This document shows positions 1 to 8,666 of a DNA stretch of 13,627 nucleotides, piece after piece (the first letter of the stretch is position 1; each line of letters starts with the position of its first letter). The stretch lies in the NCBI GenBank assembly GCA_019683665.1, contig JADGIB010000066.1:1-13627 (forward strand), given 5' to 3'. Position numbers and translations under genes: made by a program. Source of the DNA: Solirubrobacteraceae bacterium. Its GTDB lineage: Bacteria > Actinomycetota > Thermoleophilia > Solirubrobacterales > Solirubrobacteraceae. The notes beneath the pieces were generated by a model that ran no database searches, was not told the origin of the DNA, and saw only the letters and a program-made list of their open reading frames with translations.

Positions 1-36
1 CCCGCCGGGCCCCGGCCCCGGCCCCGGCCGCGACGC

Positions 37-70
37 GGCCCGGGCGCCCGCCGCAGCGGGCGCCCGGGCC
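37..70 (-). terminator. Perfect 15-bp hairpin ending the aldehyde dehydrogenase/ABC operon
   Basis: Bases 37-51 (GGCCCGGGCGCCCGC) are exactly complementary to 56-70, with a four-base loop. The hairpin starts 27 bases beyond the stop codon of the aldehyde dehydrogenase. No T-run follows on the minus strand. It is therefore a T-less terminator or 3'-end stabiliser of the kind common in high-GC actinobacteria. The flank beyond it (10-27) is three tandem CCCCGG hexamers. Confidence 0.7.
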
Positions 71-97
71 GTGTGACCCCTCGTGGGAGGCCCGGCC

Positions 98-1555
98 TCA
101 GGCCGGGAACCCGATCGAGTGCGTGTCGGTGAAGGCCAGCAGGCCCTCGACGCCCATCTCCCGGCCCTGGCCGCTCATGTTGAACCCGCCGAACGGGACC
201 CGCTCGTCGAGCCACGGCGCGTTGTGCGCGTTGATGAACGTGTAGCCGGTGCGCAGGCGCGCGGCGACCCGCTCCACCTGCTCCATGTCCGTGCCCCACA
301 CCGACGAGCAGAGGCCCGACCAGGTGTCGTTCGCCTGGCGGATCGCGTCCTCGACGTCGTCGTAGGGGATGATCGGCAGCGTCGGGCCGAACTGCTCCTC
401 GGTGACGATCTTCGCGTCGGCCGGCGGGTCGAGCACGAGCGACGGGCGCAGGAACTGCCCGCGCTCGAAGGCCGCCTCGTCGACCGGCTCGCCGTACTCG
501 CGGATCTCGGCCCTGCCGCGCACGTCGGCCAGCAGCCCCTCGACGATCTCGACCTGCCGCGGGCTGTGCAGCGGGCCCATCGTCGACTCGGGGTCGAGGC
601 CCGGGCCGATCTTCTGGGCCGACAGGACGCCGCCGAGGCCCTCGACGACCGTGTCGTAGAGCGACCGGTGGACGTACATGCGCTTCATCGCCATGCACAC
701 CTGGCCGGTCGTCAGGAACGCGCCGGCGTACAGGCCGCCGAATGCCTGCTCGTCGAACGTCGCGTCGGGCAGGATGATCGCCGGGTCGTTGCCGCCGAGC
801 TCGAGCGTGATCCGGGCCAGGTTCTCCGACGCCATCCGCATGATCGCCTGGCCGCCGCGGACGCTGCCCGTGAAGTTCACCTTCTTCACGCGCGGGTCCT
901 GGATGATCGCCGGGCCGACATCCGCGTCGCGGCCGGAGATGACGTTCAGCACGCCGGGCGGCAGCGCGGCGGCGATCGTCTCCAGCGTGCGCATGAACGA
1001 CAGCGGCGTCGTCGGCGGCGCCTTGACGACCGTCGTGTTGCCGGCGACGAGCGCGTACGGCAGCGCCGCGCCGAGGATCGCCAGCGGCCAGTTGAACGGG
1101 ACGATGATCGTCACGACGCCGAGCGGCAGGCGCCGGATCTCCGTGTTGTACGGCGGCGCCGCCAGCTTCTCGACCTCGTGCAGCTTCGGCGCGAGGTCGG
1201 CGGCGAGCTGGAAGCGGTGCGCGAGCACGTGCATCTCGGCCTCGCACTCGGAGCGGACCTTGCCGTTCTCGCGCGAGAGGATGTCGATGCGCTCGGCCTC
1301 GTCGGCGGCGAGGCCCTCCAGCGACTTCACGACGGCCTGCGCCCGCTCCTCGGGGCTGAGCGCCGCCCAGGCCGGGAAGGCCGCGTCGGCGGCCTCGACC
1401 GCGGCGCGGGCCTGCTCGGGGGTGGCCGCGGCCGCGTAGCCGACCGTCTGGCTCGGGTCGGCCGGGTCCGGCACGGCGATCGTGTCGGACGCGTCCAGGT
1501 GCTCGCCGTTGATGTACAGGCCCGTGCGGACCTCGGCGAGGGTCGAGTCGGTCAT
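98..1555 (-). CDS. NAD(P)-dependent aldehyde dehydrogenase
   Basis: 485-aa ALDH-superfamily enzyme, predicted to oxidise an aldehyde to the carboxylate with NAD(P)+ in the cytoplasm. Visible family residues are the oxyanion Asn155 in PFNWP, cofactor-contacting Lys178 (VVKAP), the FTGS turn at 228-231, general base Glu252 in LELGG, nucleophile Cys287 in GQVCMA and Glu387 in EEQFGP. Length is normal for the family and no key residue is missing. The ATG start is preceded by GGAGAGG about 6 bases upstream. The gene lies 67 bases downstream of livF on the same strand, with no strong hairpin between them, so it is probably the last gene of the transporter operon. This suggests that it oxidises an aldehyde derived from the imported compound. 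Family assignment is firm. Substrate is unknown; the sequence resembles general succinate-semialdehyde/benzaldehyde-type ALDHs and I cannot choose between them. Confidence 0.93.
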   Translation of the reverse strand: MTDSTLAEVRTGLYINGEHLDASDTIAVPDPADPSQTVGYAAAATPEQARAAVEAADAAFPAWAALSPEERAQAVVKSLEGLAADEAERIDILSRENGKVRSECEAEMHVLAHRFQLAADLAPKLHEVEKLAAPPYNTEIRRLPLGVVTIIVPFNWPLAILGAALPYALVAGNTTVVKAPPTTPLSFMRTLETIAAALPPGVLNVISGRDADVGPAIIQDPRVKKVNFTGSVRGGQAIMRMASENLARITLELGGNDPAIILPDATFDEQAFGGLYAGAFLTTGQVCMAMKRMYVHRSLYDTVVEGLGGVLSAQKIGPGLDPESTMGPLHSPRQVEIVEGLLADVRGRAEIREYGEPVDEAAFERGQFLRPSLVLDPPADAKIVTEEQFGPTLPIIPYDDVEDAIRQANDTWSGLCSSVWGTDMEQVERVAARLRTGYTFINAHNAPWLDERVPFGGFNMSGQGREMGVEGLLAFTDTHSIGFPA

Positions 1556-1622
1556 GTCACCTCTCCTCTTGCGGACGTCGAGTTCGTTGAGCCTCGCAGA
1601 ACACCGTTCGGCGTGACAAGCC

Positions 1623-2392
<770 letters not shown>

Positions 2393-2396
<4 letters not shown>

Positions 2397-3196
2397 CGCT
2401 CTCCCCCGTCGGCGGCCCGGGCGGGCTCGCCGTCCACCTCGTCGGCCAGCTCGGCGGCGGCGCTGCCGAGGTAGGCCTTGATGACCTTCGGGTCGCGCCG
2501 GACGACGTCCGGCGGCCCGTGCGCGATCAGCTTGCCGAACTCGAGCACGTAGATGTGGTCGCAGATGCTCATGACGAGGCCCATGTCGTGGTCGATGAGG
2601 AGCATCGACTGGCCACCGTCGACGAGGCTGCGCAGCCGGCGGCCGAGGTCCTCGCTCTCGTGCGTGTCGAGGCCGGCGGCCGGCTCGTCGAGGAGCAGCA
2701 GCCGCGGCTGCATCGCGATCGCGCGCGCGACGCCGACGAGCTTGCGCTGCCCCTGCGACAGGTCGGTCGGGCGCATGTCGCCCGCCCAGGCCAGGTCGAC
2801 GAGCTCGAGCGCGCGCTCGGTCGCCTCGGTCTTCGTGACCGGGGCGCCGAACAGCTCCTTGGCCACCCCCCACAGCGACGGGCGCCGGGCGGCGACGAGG
2901 AGGTTCTCGCGCACGGTCAGGTCGTCGAACAGCTCGCTCGCCTGCCACGTGCGGCCCAGGCCGCGCCGGGCGCGCTGGTGGGCCGACAGGCGGGTGACGT
3001 CCTCGCCGTCGAGCCGGACCTCGCCCGTGCTGCGCACGAACCCGGTGATCGCGTCGATGCACGTCGTCTTGCCCGCGCCGTTGGGGCCGATGAGCCCGAC
3101 GAGCTGGCCCTCCTCGACGCGGAGGTCGACCTCGTTGACGGCGTGGACGCCGCCGAAGCGGACCGACAGCTTCGAGGTCTCGAGCACGGCGCTCAC
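2393..3196 (-). CDS. livG: Branched-chain amino acid-type ABC transporter ATPase, LivG
   Basis: 267-aa ATPase subunit paired with LivF. It has Walker A GPNGAGKT (37-44), signature LSQGQ (146-150), Walker B LLLLDE (166-171) and switch His203. The GLGRTWQ segment around residues 79-85 and the larger insert before the signature motif are typical of LivG. It starts with GTG inside a GTGA overlap with the end of the permease gene and stops inside an ATGA overlap with livF. The three genes are therefore very likely translationally coupled. A GGGGGTGG stretch lies 5 bases before the GTG. An acidic/Ala-rich tail follows residue 245. Orthology within the HAAT family is clear; the transported substrate is not. 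Confidence 0.95.
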
Positions 3197-5190
3197 GAGT
3201 CCACCCCCACGGTCGCCACGGGACGGCCCGACGACGCGGCGGGCGGGGCCGGCGGCGCCGCCGCCGCGCGCCGCGCTCGTCGCTGCTCACGGCTCTTGTA
3301 GAACGCGCCCGCGACGCCCTCCGGATGCTGCAGGAGCGTGAAGATCAGGATCACGCCGCCGAACAGCAGGAACCAGTTGCCCTCGATCCCGAGCCACTTG
3401 TCCAGCATGTGCGGCAGGAGCGCCTGGGTCGAGATGAGCCCGGCGAAGATCGCGCCCGACACGAGCGTGATGCCGCCCGCGTAGGCGAACGCGATCAGCG
3501 CCAGCGCGGTGACCGGGCCGAAGCGGTCGGCGCTGACCGACCCGAAGTTGTACGCGTACAGCGTCCCGGCGACGCCGGCGATGAACGCGCTCACGCTGAA
3601 GGCGACGAGCTTCACGTGGCGGACGTCGATCGCGGCGGCCGCCGACGCGCGCTCGTTCGAGCGCACGGCGAGCATCCGCTGGCCGAAGCTGCCGCGCCGC
3701 AGCGACGCGACGAACATGCACAGCAGGACGGTGACGACGAGGACCATCCAGCCGAAGACCGGGCTGGGCAGGTTGCCGTCGATGCCGCGGAACCCGGCCT
3801 CGGTGCCGAGGTCGATGCCGAAGATCTCCGGCTGGGGCACCGGCGAGCCGGTGTCGCCGCCGCCCCAGGTGCGGTTCACGAACCCGAAGTTCGAGATCGC
3901 GACCGCCGCCCCGAGCGTCACCACCGCCAGCGAGACGCCGCGGACGCGCAGCGCCGAGACGCCGATCGCCGCGCCGAACAGGACGGCGACCGCGGCGCCG
4001 ATGATCGGCGCCAACGGGAACTCGATGCCGAAGTCGACGGCCATGTGCGAGACGGTGAACCCGGCGACGCCCGCGAGCGCGAGCTGGACGACCGAGATCT
4101 GGCCGACGAAGCCGGTGATGACGACGAGCGACAGCGCCATCACCGTGCCGATCATCGAGTTGATCAGCGCCTGGCGGAAGTCGTAGGGCAGGACGACGAG
4201 CGCGACCGCGCAGACGATCGTGAGGATGATCGCCGGCTGGAGGATCTTCGTCGCCTTCGGCACCTCGGGGAGGCGCTGCTCGACGAGCTCGCCGCGGCTG
4301 GGCAGCCGCGCGCCGCGGAGGAACATCGCGGCGACGATGATGAGGAACGCGAGCAGCTCCTTCGTGCCGGGCATCGGCACGCCGTGGTCGGTCGGCCACC
4401 AGCTCTGCGTCGAGAGGTAGTCGATGAGCGAGTTGATGATGCCGATGCCGATCCCGGCCGCGCACGCGATCGCGAACGAGGTGAGGCGCGCGAGGAGCGC
4501 GGCGGCGAGCGCCGGGACGACCTGCAGCGGCAGCGAGACGGTGTCGAGCTGGGTGACCGACGCGGCGAGCACGCCGATCGAGCCGGCGACCAGCGCGGCC
4601 AGCACCGTGTTGACCATCGAGAGCTGGTTCGCCGACAGGCCCGCGAGCAGCGCCGAGACCTCGTTCTCGGAGGCGGCGCGCGTCGCCAGGCCGAAGCGCG
4701 TGTAGCGGTAGAGGGCGACCAGGCCGATCGTGATCGCGATGATGATGCCGACGAGGATGAAGCGGTCGACCGGCACGTTGACGTCGAAGATGGTGACGAC
4801 GTCGGACGGCAGGATCGACGGCTGCGGCTTCTGCGTGCTGCCGAACGCCAGCAGCATCGACGCCTGCGCGATGAGCAGGACGCCGAGCGAGGCGACGAGC
4901 TTGGCCAGCGGCGCCGCGTTGCGCAGCGGGCGGAACGCGACGAGCTCCATGGCCACGCCGACGAGCAGCGTGAAGACGAGCGTGACGAGGAGGGCCGGCA
5001 CCGTCCCCATGGACGCGATCTCGCCCTCGCGCAGCGACCAGAAGCAGTAGCCGGACAGCATCGAGATGCCGCCGGTGGCCAGGTTGATGATCCCGGAGCC
5101 GCGGTACATCAGCACGATGGCCACGGCGATGCCGGCGATCAGGGCACCTGACCCGAGCCCGAGCAGTGCGAACAGCAGAATCTCTCGCAT
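3193..5190 (-). CDS. Fused LivH-LivM permease of a branched-chain amino acid-type ABC importer
   Basis: 665-aa integral membrane protein joining both permease subunits of a Liv/HAAT importer in one chain. Residues 1-292 are LivH-like: repeated hydrophobic helices with the ATPase-contacting loop RAASENEVSALLAG near 171-184. Residues 293-316 are a polar linker. Residues 317-630 are LivM-like, with loop LAVRSNERASAAAAIDV near 507-523 and the conserved FAYAGG region at 568-573. The C-terminal 35 residues are a basic then Ala/Pro-rich cytoplasmic tail. An in-frame ATG at 5238 exists, but ATG 5190 begins directly at the first hydrophobic helix and has AGGAG 4-5 bases upstream, so I chose it. In E. 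coli LivH and LivM are separate proteins. The fusion fixes a 1:1 heterodimer and would make one polypeptide serve both LivG and LivF. Confidence 0.93.
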   Translation of the reverse strand: MREILLFALLGLGSGALIAGIAVAIVLMYRGSGIINLATGGISMLSGYCFWSLREGEIASMGTVPALLVTLVFTLLVGVAMELVAFRPLRNAAPLAKLVASLGVLLIAQASMLLAFGSTQKPQPSILPSDVVTIFDVNVPVDRFILVGIIIAITIGLVALYRYTRFGLATRAASENEVSALLAGLSANQLSMVNTVLAALVAGSIGVLAASVTQLDTVSLPLQVVPALAAALLARLTSFAIACAAGIGIGIINSLIDYLSTQSWWPTDHGVPMPGTKELLAFLIIVAAMFLRGARLPSRGELVEQRLPEVPKATKILQPAIILTIVCAVALVVLPYDFRQALINSMIGTVMALSLVVITGFVGQISVVQLALAGVAGFTVSHMAVDFGIEFPLAPIIGAAVAVLFGAAIGVSALRVRGVSLAVVTLGAAVAISNFGFVNRTWGGGDTGSPVPQPEIFGIDLGTEAGFRGIDGNLPSPVFGWMVLVVTVLLCMFVASLRRGSFGQRMLAVRSNERASAAAAIDVRHVKLVAFSVSAFIAGVAGTLYAYNFGSVSADRFGPVTALALIAFAYAGGITLVSGAIFAGLISTQALLPHMLDKWLGIEGNWFLLFGGVILIFTLLQHPEGVAGAFYKSREQRRARRAAAAPPAPPAASSGRPVATVGVDS

Positions 5191-5212
5191 CGGTCTCCTG
5201 ACGGGACGAACC

Positions 5213-5239
5213 GGTGGGGCCGCCTCATGCGACCCCACC
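5213..5239 (-). other. Intercistronic hairpin between binding-protein and permease genes
   Basis: GGTGGGG (5213-5219) pairs with CCCCACC (5233-5239). After one C/A mismatch, CGC (5221-5223) pairs with GCG (5229-5231) around a five-base loop. A second small inverted repeat, GGACGC-A-GCGTCC (5258-5270), sits directly after the binding-protein stop codon. There is no T-run. Such hairpins often protect the 3' end of the binding-protein message and leave less permease mRNA. That role is inferred here from position only. Confidence 0.45.
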
Positions 5240-5270
5240 TGCGTCGTTCACGCGTTCGGACGCAGCGTCC

Positions 5271-6614
5271 TTACTTCGGGGGCTGGGTCCAGCCGGCGGC
5301 CTTCTGGAAGTCGTTCTTCCCGTTGTAGGTGAAGAACTGCGCCTGGTCGTTGCAGATCGCCGGCGCATCCGGGTACTTGCCGCACTCCAGCGACGGCGCC
5401 CCGAGGGCGACCGGGCCGGTGAAGGCCTTCGCCGTCTCCAGGATCTGCTCCGGGGTGGCGTCCGCCCCGCCCGACTCGGCGATGAACTTCGCCGTCGTCA
5501 GGACCGTCGCGAACGACACGATGACCCACGGATCGGGCGCCGCCTCGACGCCGTACTCCTCGGTCAGCTCCATGTACGGCTTCATGCCCGGGTCGGTCGG
5601 GTCGCCGAACAGCGACGACGCGATCGCGTAGGTCCAGATCGGGTAGTCGCCGCCGAGGCCCTCGGAGACCATCGGGTTCAGGCACAGCGGGGCGGACACG
5701 ATCTTCTTCGCGTCCTTGATGCCCAGCTGCTGGAGCGCCTTGGCCTGGTTCACGCAGCCGGACGCGTCGCTGTAGGGGACGATGATGTCCGCGGTCTGCG
5801 CCCCGGCCGCGGTCAGCGGGCCGATGAGGTCGGTCTGGCCCTGCGAGTAGCCGACGCGCTTGACCTCGAGGCCGGCGTCGGTCAGGCCCTTGTAGAGCGC
5901 CTCGGCGCCCTGCGTGACGCCCGAGATGTTCGGGTACACGAGCGCGGCGGTCTTCGCGCCGAGGACGTCACGCGCGTAGGTGCCGAACGGCCCGAGCACG
6001 TGCGTCGCATCGCCGAAGAGGACGACCGCGTTCTCCTGCGCGCCGTCGACCGGGGTCGTGGCGACGCCGGTGATGACCGGCTTCTTGCCCGCGACCGTCG
6101 AGTAGAACGACTCGATGCCGATCGCGACGCCGCCCATGACGATCGCCTTGACCTTCGGGTCGTTGACGAGCTCCTGGGCGCAGGTCGTGCCCTCCTCCTC
6201 CGCGTCGCGGATGAAGCACTTCTTCAGCTTGACGGGATGCCCGTCGATGCCGCCGAGCTTGTCGTTGAGGACCTTCACGGCCAGGTCGGCGCCCTGGGTC
6301 GCGGCCGCGCCGATCTCCTCCTGGCCGCCCTCCTGGTTGACCCAGCCGATGACGATCGGCTCGAGGTTCTTGTCGGCGGGGCCGGCGGTGCCGCCGACGT
6401 AGGCGACGTAGTCGGTCACGGCCTCCTCGCCGAGACCGCCCTCGCCCTCCTCCGACGGGGCGGCGGCCTGCGTGTCAGCGGCCTGCGTCTCGGCCGGGGC
6501 GGTCGACGCCGCGGTGCCCGAGTCGTCGTCGCTGTCCCCGCAGGCGGCCAGTGCGAGGGCGGCCACGCCGATGCACAGCATCGCGAGCACGGCCCTCCAA
6601 GCCTTGTGGAGCAC
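5271..6614 (-). CDS. Liv/HAAT-type ABC transporter substrate-binding lipoprotein
   Basis: 447-aa type I periplasmic-binding-fold protein (Peripla_BP_6/LivJ-like) that captures substrate outside the membrane and delivers it to the fused permease. The N-terminus has a basic start, a hydrophobic stretch (8-22) and lipobox LAAC with lipidated Cys25. Residues 26-65 are a Ser/Ala/Glu-rich tether. The binding domain runs from about 87 (IVIGWVNQEGG) to 447, with internal Cys residues that could form disulfides. The start is GTG at 6614, chosen because AAGGAGG ends 9 bases upstream; the next in-frame ATG (codon 12) would remove the basic signal-peptide start. It is the first gene of the operon, 80 bases ahead of the permease. 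The ligand is not deducible. HAAT binding proteins take amino acids, amides, urea or aromatic acids. Confidence 0.93.
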   Translation of the reverse strand: MLHKAWRAVLAMLCIGVAALALAACGDSDDDSGTAASTAPAETQAADTQAAAPSEEGEGGLGEEAVTDYVAYVGGTAGPADKNLEPIVIGWVNQEGGQEEIGAAATQGADLAVKVLNDKLGGIDGHPVKLKKCFIRDAEEEGTTCAQELVNDPKVKAIVMGGVAIGIESFYSTVAGKKPVITGVATTPVDGAQENAVVLFGDATHVLGPFGTYARDVLGAKTAALVYPNISGVTQGAEALYKGLTDAGLEVKRVGYSQGQTDLIGPLTAAGAQTADIIVPYSDASGCVNQAKALQQLGIKDAKKIVSAPLCLNPMVSEGLGGDYPIWTYAIASSLFGDPTDPGMKPYMELTEEYGVEAAPDPWVIVSFATVLTTAKFIAESGGADATPEQILETAKAFTGPVALGAPSLECGKYPDAPAICNDQAQFFTYNGKNDFQKAAGWTQPPK

Positions 6615-6630
6615 TCTCCTCCTCCTCCTT
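6615..6630 (-). promoter_or_regulatory. Polypurine ribosome binding site of the binding-protein gene
   Basis: On the minus strand the bases before the GTG start read AAGGAGGAGGAGGAGA, four consecutive GGA units. The AAGGAGG core lies 9 bases from the start codon. This decides the GTG start at 6614. A near copy with three units precedes the MetE-like gene (8667-8682). Confidence 0.8.
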
Positions 6631-6650
6631 GTGTCCTCGCGTCCTGAGCA

Positions 6651-6670
6651 GCCCGGCGACCGCGCCGGGC
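6651..6670 (-). other. Leader hairpin upstream of the transporter operon
   Basis: GCCCGGCG (6651-6658) and CGCCGGGC (6663-6670) form a perfect 8-bp stem with a four-base loop. It lies between the predicted transcription start (near 6678) and the ribosome binding site. It could stabilise the 5' end or act as an attenuator. No T-run or competing structure is obvious, so stabilisation is the simpler reading. Confidence 0.45.
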
Positions 6671-6684
6671 AGACGCTGCATCCG

Positions 6685-6714
6685 ATTCAACCTCATCGTC
6701 GCCGTTTTCGTCAA
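6685..6714 (-). promoter_or_regulatory. Candidate promoter of the ABC transporter/ALDH operon
   Basis: On the minus strand a -35 TTGACG (plus 6709-6714) is followed after 18 bases by TTGAAT (plus 6685-6690), a 4/6 match to TATAAT. A start near 6678 would give a leader of about 64 bases containing the 6651-6670 hairpin. The -35 hexamer lies inside the operator-like sequence at 6708-6717. The promoter is inferred from consensus and position only. Confidence 0.5.
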
Positions 6715-6719
6715 CAATC
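6708..6719. promoter_or_regulatory. Putative GntR-family operator, site 1
   Basis: TCGTCAACAATC matches 9 of 10 bases of the palindrome TTGTCAACAA found at 8749-8758. The ten bases GTCAACAATC are identical in both places. It lies in the divergent region between the binding-protein gene and the GntR gene and covers the predicted -35 of the operon. FadR-type GntR/FCD regulators classically bind short palindromes with GT...AC cores, which fits. The assignment to this regulator is inference. Confidence 0.5.
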
Positions 6720-6769
6720 TGGTGAACGGCGGCTTTGCGCGCCGCCGGTCGAACGGAGAGGATGGGGTC

Positions 6770-7438
6770 ATGGGCAGTGAAGTCGAAGCGAACGGCGACG
6801 CCGGATACCTGCTGCTGCGCGAGGCGATCGTCAAGGGCGACCTCGCGCCGAACCAGCGCCTGCTGGAGGCCGAGATGAGCAGCACGTTCCGGCTGCCCCG
6901 CGCCGCCGTCCGCACGGCGCTCGTGCGCCTGGAGCAGGAGGGGCTCGTCGAGCGCGAGCCGTACCGCGGCGCCCGCGTGCGGCTCATCACCGAGCAGGAG
7001 GCCGTCGAGATCCTCCAGGCGCGGGCGGCGCTGGAGGGGCTGGCCGCCCGCCACGCGGCCCGGCACTGCGGGCCCGCCGAGGCCGACGAGCTGTGGGAGA
7101 TCGTCGCCCGCCAGCGCGCCGCGCTCGACCAGGGCGACCTCATCGGCGCGTCGGACGTCAACGCCGAGCTGCACGCGCGGATCGTCGAGCTGTCGCAGCA
7201 CACGACGGCCCAGCGGCTCGTGCGCACGCTCAGCTCGCAGATGGTCCGCTTCCAGTTCCGGACGATCCTCATCCCCGGGCGCCCCGGGCAGTCGCACGAG
7301 GAGCACCGGGCGATCGTCGAGGCGGTCACGGCCGGCGACCAGGCCGGCGCCGAGGCGGCGATGCGCCGCCACCTCGACGCGGTCGCCCAGGCGCTGGCGG
7401 AGAGCCCGGCGGCCGGCCGCGCGCAGCGCACGACCTGA
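6770..7438 (+). CDS. GntR-family transcriptional regulator, FCD (FadR/VanR-type) domain
   Basis: 222-aa DNA-binding regulator. Residues 13-75 form a winged helix-turn-helix with the family pattern LPRAAVRTALVRLEQEGLV (42-60). Residues 80-205 are an all-helical FCD ligand domain. Its likely metal-binding residues are visible: Asn131/Asp129, His135, His179 and His201, with Asn131 in the usual Asp/Asn place. FCD domains bind small carboxylates through this metal site. I chose ATG 6770 because GGAGAGG lies about 8-10 bases upstream and the open frame before it does not look like protein. It is transcribed divergently from the ABC operon (155-base gap) and converges on the MetE-like gene with 25 bases between them. 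Repeated GTCAACAA sites before both neighbours suggest that it regulates both and possibly itself. Confidence 0.92.
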   Translation: MGSEVEANGDAGYLLLREAIVKGDLAPNQRLLEAEMSSTFRLPRAAVRTALVRLEQEGLVEREPYRGARVRLITEQEAVEILQARAALEGLAARHAARHCGPAEADELWEIVARQRAALDQGDLIGASDVNAELHARIVELSQHTTAQRLVRTLSSQMVRFQFRTILIPGRPGQSHEEHRAIVEAVTAGDQAGAEAAMRRHLDAVAQALAESPAAGRAQRTT

Positions 7439-7443
7439 CGCGG

Positions 7444-7463
7444 CGGCCGCCGGACCGCGGCCG
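7444..7463. terminator. Bidirectional hairpin between convergent GntR and MetE-like genes
   Basis: CGGCCGC (7444-7450) pairs with GCGGCCG (7457-7463) around loop CGGACC. It fills nearly the whole 25-base gap between two convergent stop codons. No T-run is present. Bidirectional termination is inferred. Confidence 0.5.
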
Positions 7464-8666
7464 TCAGGCGACCGCGGCGCTCCCCCAGAGCTCCTGCGTG
7501 GCCAGCCGCGCGCCCTCGGCCAGCGAGCGCAGCTTCGCCCACTGGATCTCCTCGTGGACGCGGCGCACGAACTGCCCCTGGGCGAAGCCGCAGTCGGTGC
7601 CGGCGAGGACGTTCTCGCGCCCGACGACGTTCGCGAGGCGGACGAGCCGCTGCGCGACGACCTCCGGGTGCTCGACGACGTTCGTGTGGTGGGTCACGAC
7701 GCCGGGGATGAGCTTCCTGCCCTCCGGGAGCCTCACGGTCTCGAAGACCTTCCACTCGTGCTCGTGGCGCGGGTTGGCCTGCTCCATCGCGTACTGGCCC
7801 GCGTTGACCTGGAGGATGAGGTCGATGACGTCCTTCAGCTCGGGGTCGAAGGCGTGCGGGCCGTGCCACGAGCCCCAGCAGACGTGGTAGCGGATGCGCT
7901 CCTCGGGCAGCCCGCGCAGCGCGTGGTTGAGCGCGTCGACGCGCAGCTGCGCCCAGCGGCGGTAGTCCTCCCACGAGCCGCCGGTGGCGAGGATCGAGTC
8001 GGCCTCGTGCATGAGGACCGCGTCGTCGACCTGGAGCAGCAGCCCGGACTCGACGATCGCCTTGTACTCCTCGTGGAGGGCGTCGGCGAGCGCGTAGACG
8101 AACGCCTCGTCGCTCTCGTAGTGCTCGTTGACGAGCCAGTAGGCGCTCGCGGGCGCGACGACGGGCAGGAAGCCGTCGACGACGTCGACGCCCTCCATCG
8201 CCGCCTTCAGGTTGGCGATGTCGCGCTGCACGGCGGCCGGGTCGTACTCGATCGGGCCGGTGCAGACCCACTGCGGGCCGACGTCGGCGGGCTCGTCGTC
8301 GGTGCCCATGCTCTCGCGGTTCTCGTGCTCGAACTGGGCGTCGAGCTCGGCGTAGGCGCCGGGGAAGGCGTTGCGGTCGCGGCTGGGCGGCAGGATGCTC
8401 GACCCCTCGAGCGGCACGAGGCGCATCTCGAGGCCGCTGACGCGCTCGTACAGGTACGTGATCCAGCTCGACTTGCCGAACTCGCCGTCGGAGACGATGT
8501 CGATCCCCACCTCGGCCTGCCGGCGCACGACCTCGGCGGTCGCGGTGGCGAGCGCCTGCTCGTAGGCGGCCTCGTCGTAGGCCTCGCCGCGCTCCTTGGC
8601 GACGTTGAACTGCAGCAGCTCGGGCGGCCGGATCAGGCTGCCGACGTGCGTCGCGAGAATGGCCAA
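7464..8666 (-). CDS. MetE C-terminal-like, cobalamin-independent methionine synthase II family protein
   Basis: 400-aa single-domain TIM-barrel protein of the UROD/MetE-C superfamily (COG0620 type). It has the N-terminal signature ATHVGSLIRP (5-14) and SDGEFGK (59-65). A complete zinc site equivalent to MetE His641/Cys643/Glu665/Cys726 is present: His261 and Cys263 (YHVCWG), Glu295 (AMEQAN) and Cys359 (GTDCGF). Zinc in this superfamily activates a thiol for alkyl transfer, as in MetE and epoxyalkane:coenzyme M transferase. The MetE N-terminal half and its folate-specific architecture are absent, so this is not ordinary methionine synthase. The start is TTG at 8666, 8 bases after AAGGAGG. The first in-frame ATG is codon 81 and would delete the conserved N-terminus. 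GntR-type operator repeats 70-95 bases upstream link it to the ABC operon. Substrate is unknown. Confidence 0.88.
   Translation of the reverse strand: MAILATHVGSLIRPPELLQFNVAKERGEAYDEAAYEQALATATAEVVRRQAEVGIDIVSDGEFGKSSWITYLYERVSGLEMRLVPLEGSSILPPSRDRNAFPGAYAELDAQFEHENRESMGTDDEPADVGPQWVCTGPIEYDPAAVQRDIANLKAAMEGVDVVDGFLPVVAPASAYWLVNEHYESDEAFVYALADALHEEYKAIVESGLLLQVDDAVLMHEADSILATGGSWEDYRRWAQLRVDALNHALRGLPEERIRYHVCWGSWHGPHAFDPELKDVIDLILQVNAGQYAMEQANPRHEHEWKVFETVRLPEGRKLIPGVVTHHTNVVEHPEVVAQRLVRLANVVGRENVLAGTDCGFAQGQFVRRVHEEIQWAKLRSLAEGARLATQELWGSAAVA

Noticed and set aside
10..27. Three tandem CCCCGG hexamers
   Set aside because: Too short and too close to the G/C background to call a functional repeat; noted under the adjacent terminator only.
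2397..3290. Upstream extension of the livF frame giving a 555-residue protein
   Set aside because: The first 298 residues are Arg/Pro-rich shadow of livG. The true livF start is the ATGA overlap at 2396.
3325..5151. 608-codon plus-strand open frame over the permease
   Set aside because: Extremely charged, repetitive Asp/Arg/Glu translation mirroring hydrophobic codons of the fused LivHM. Not protein-like.
5191..5238. Upstream in-frame ATG for the permease gene, adding 16 residues
   Set aside because: The extra residues are polar and cover the intercistronic hairpin. The ATG at 5190 has its own AGGAG and begins at the membrane helix.
6551..6769. N-terminal extension of the GntR frame
   Set aside because: It runs over the operon promoter, hairpin and the start of the divergent gene. 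The 6770 ATG has a ribosome binding site and gives normal family length.
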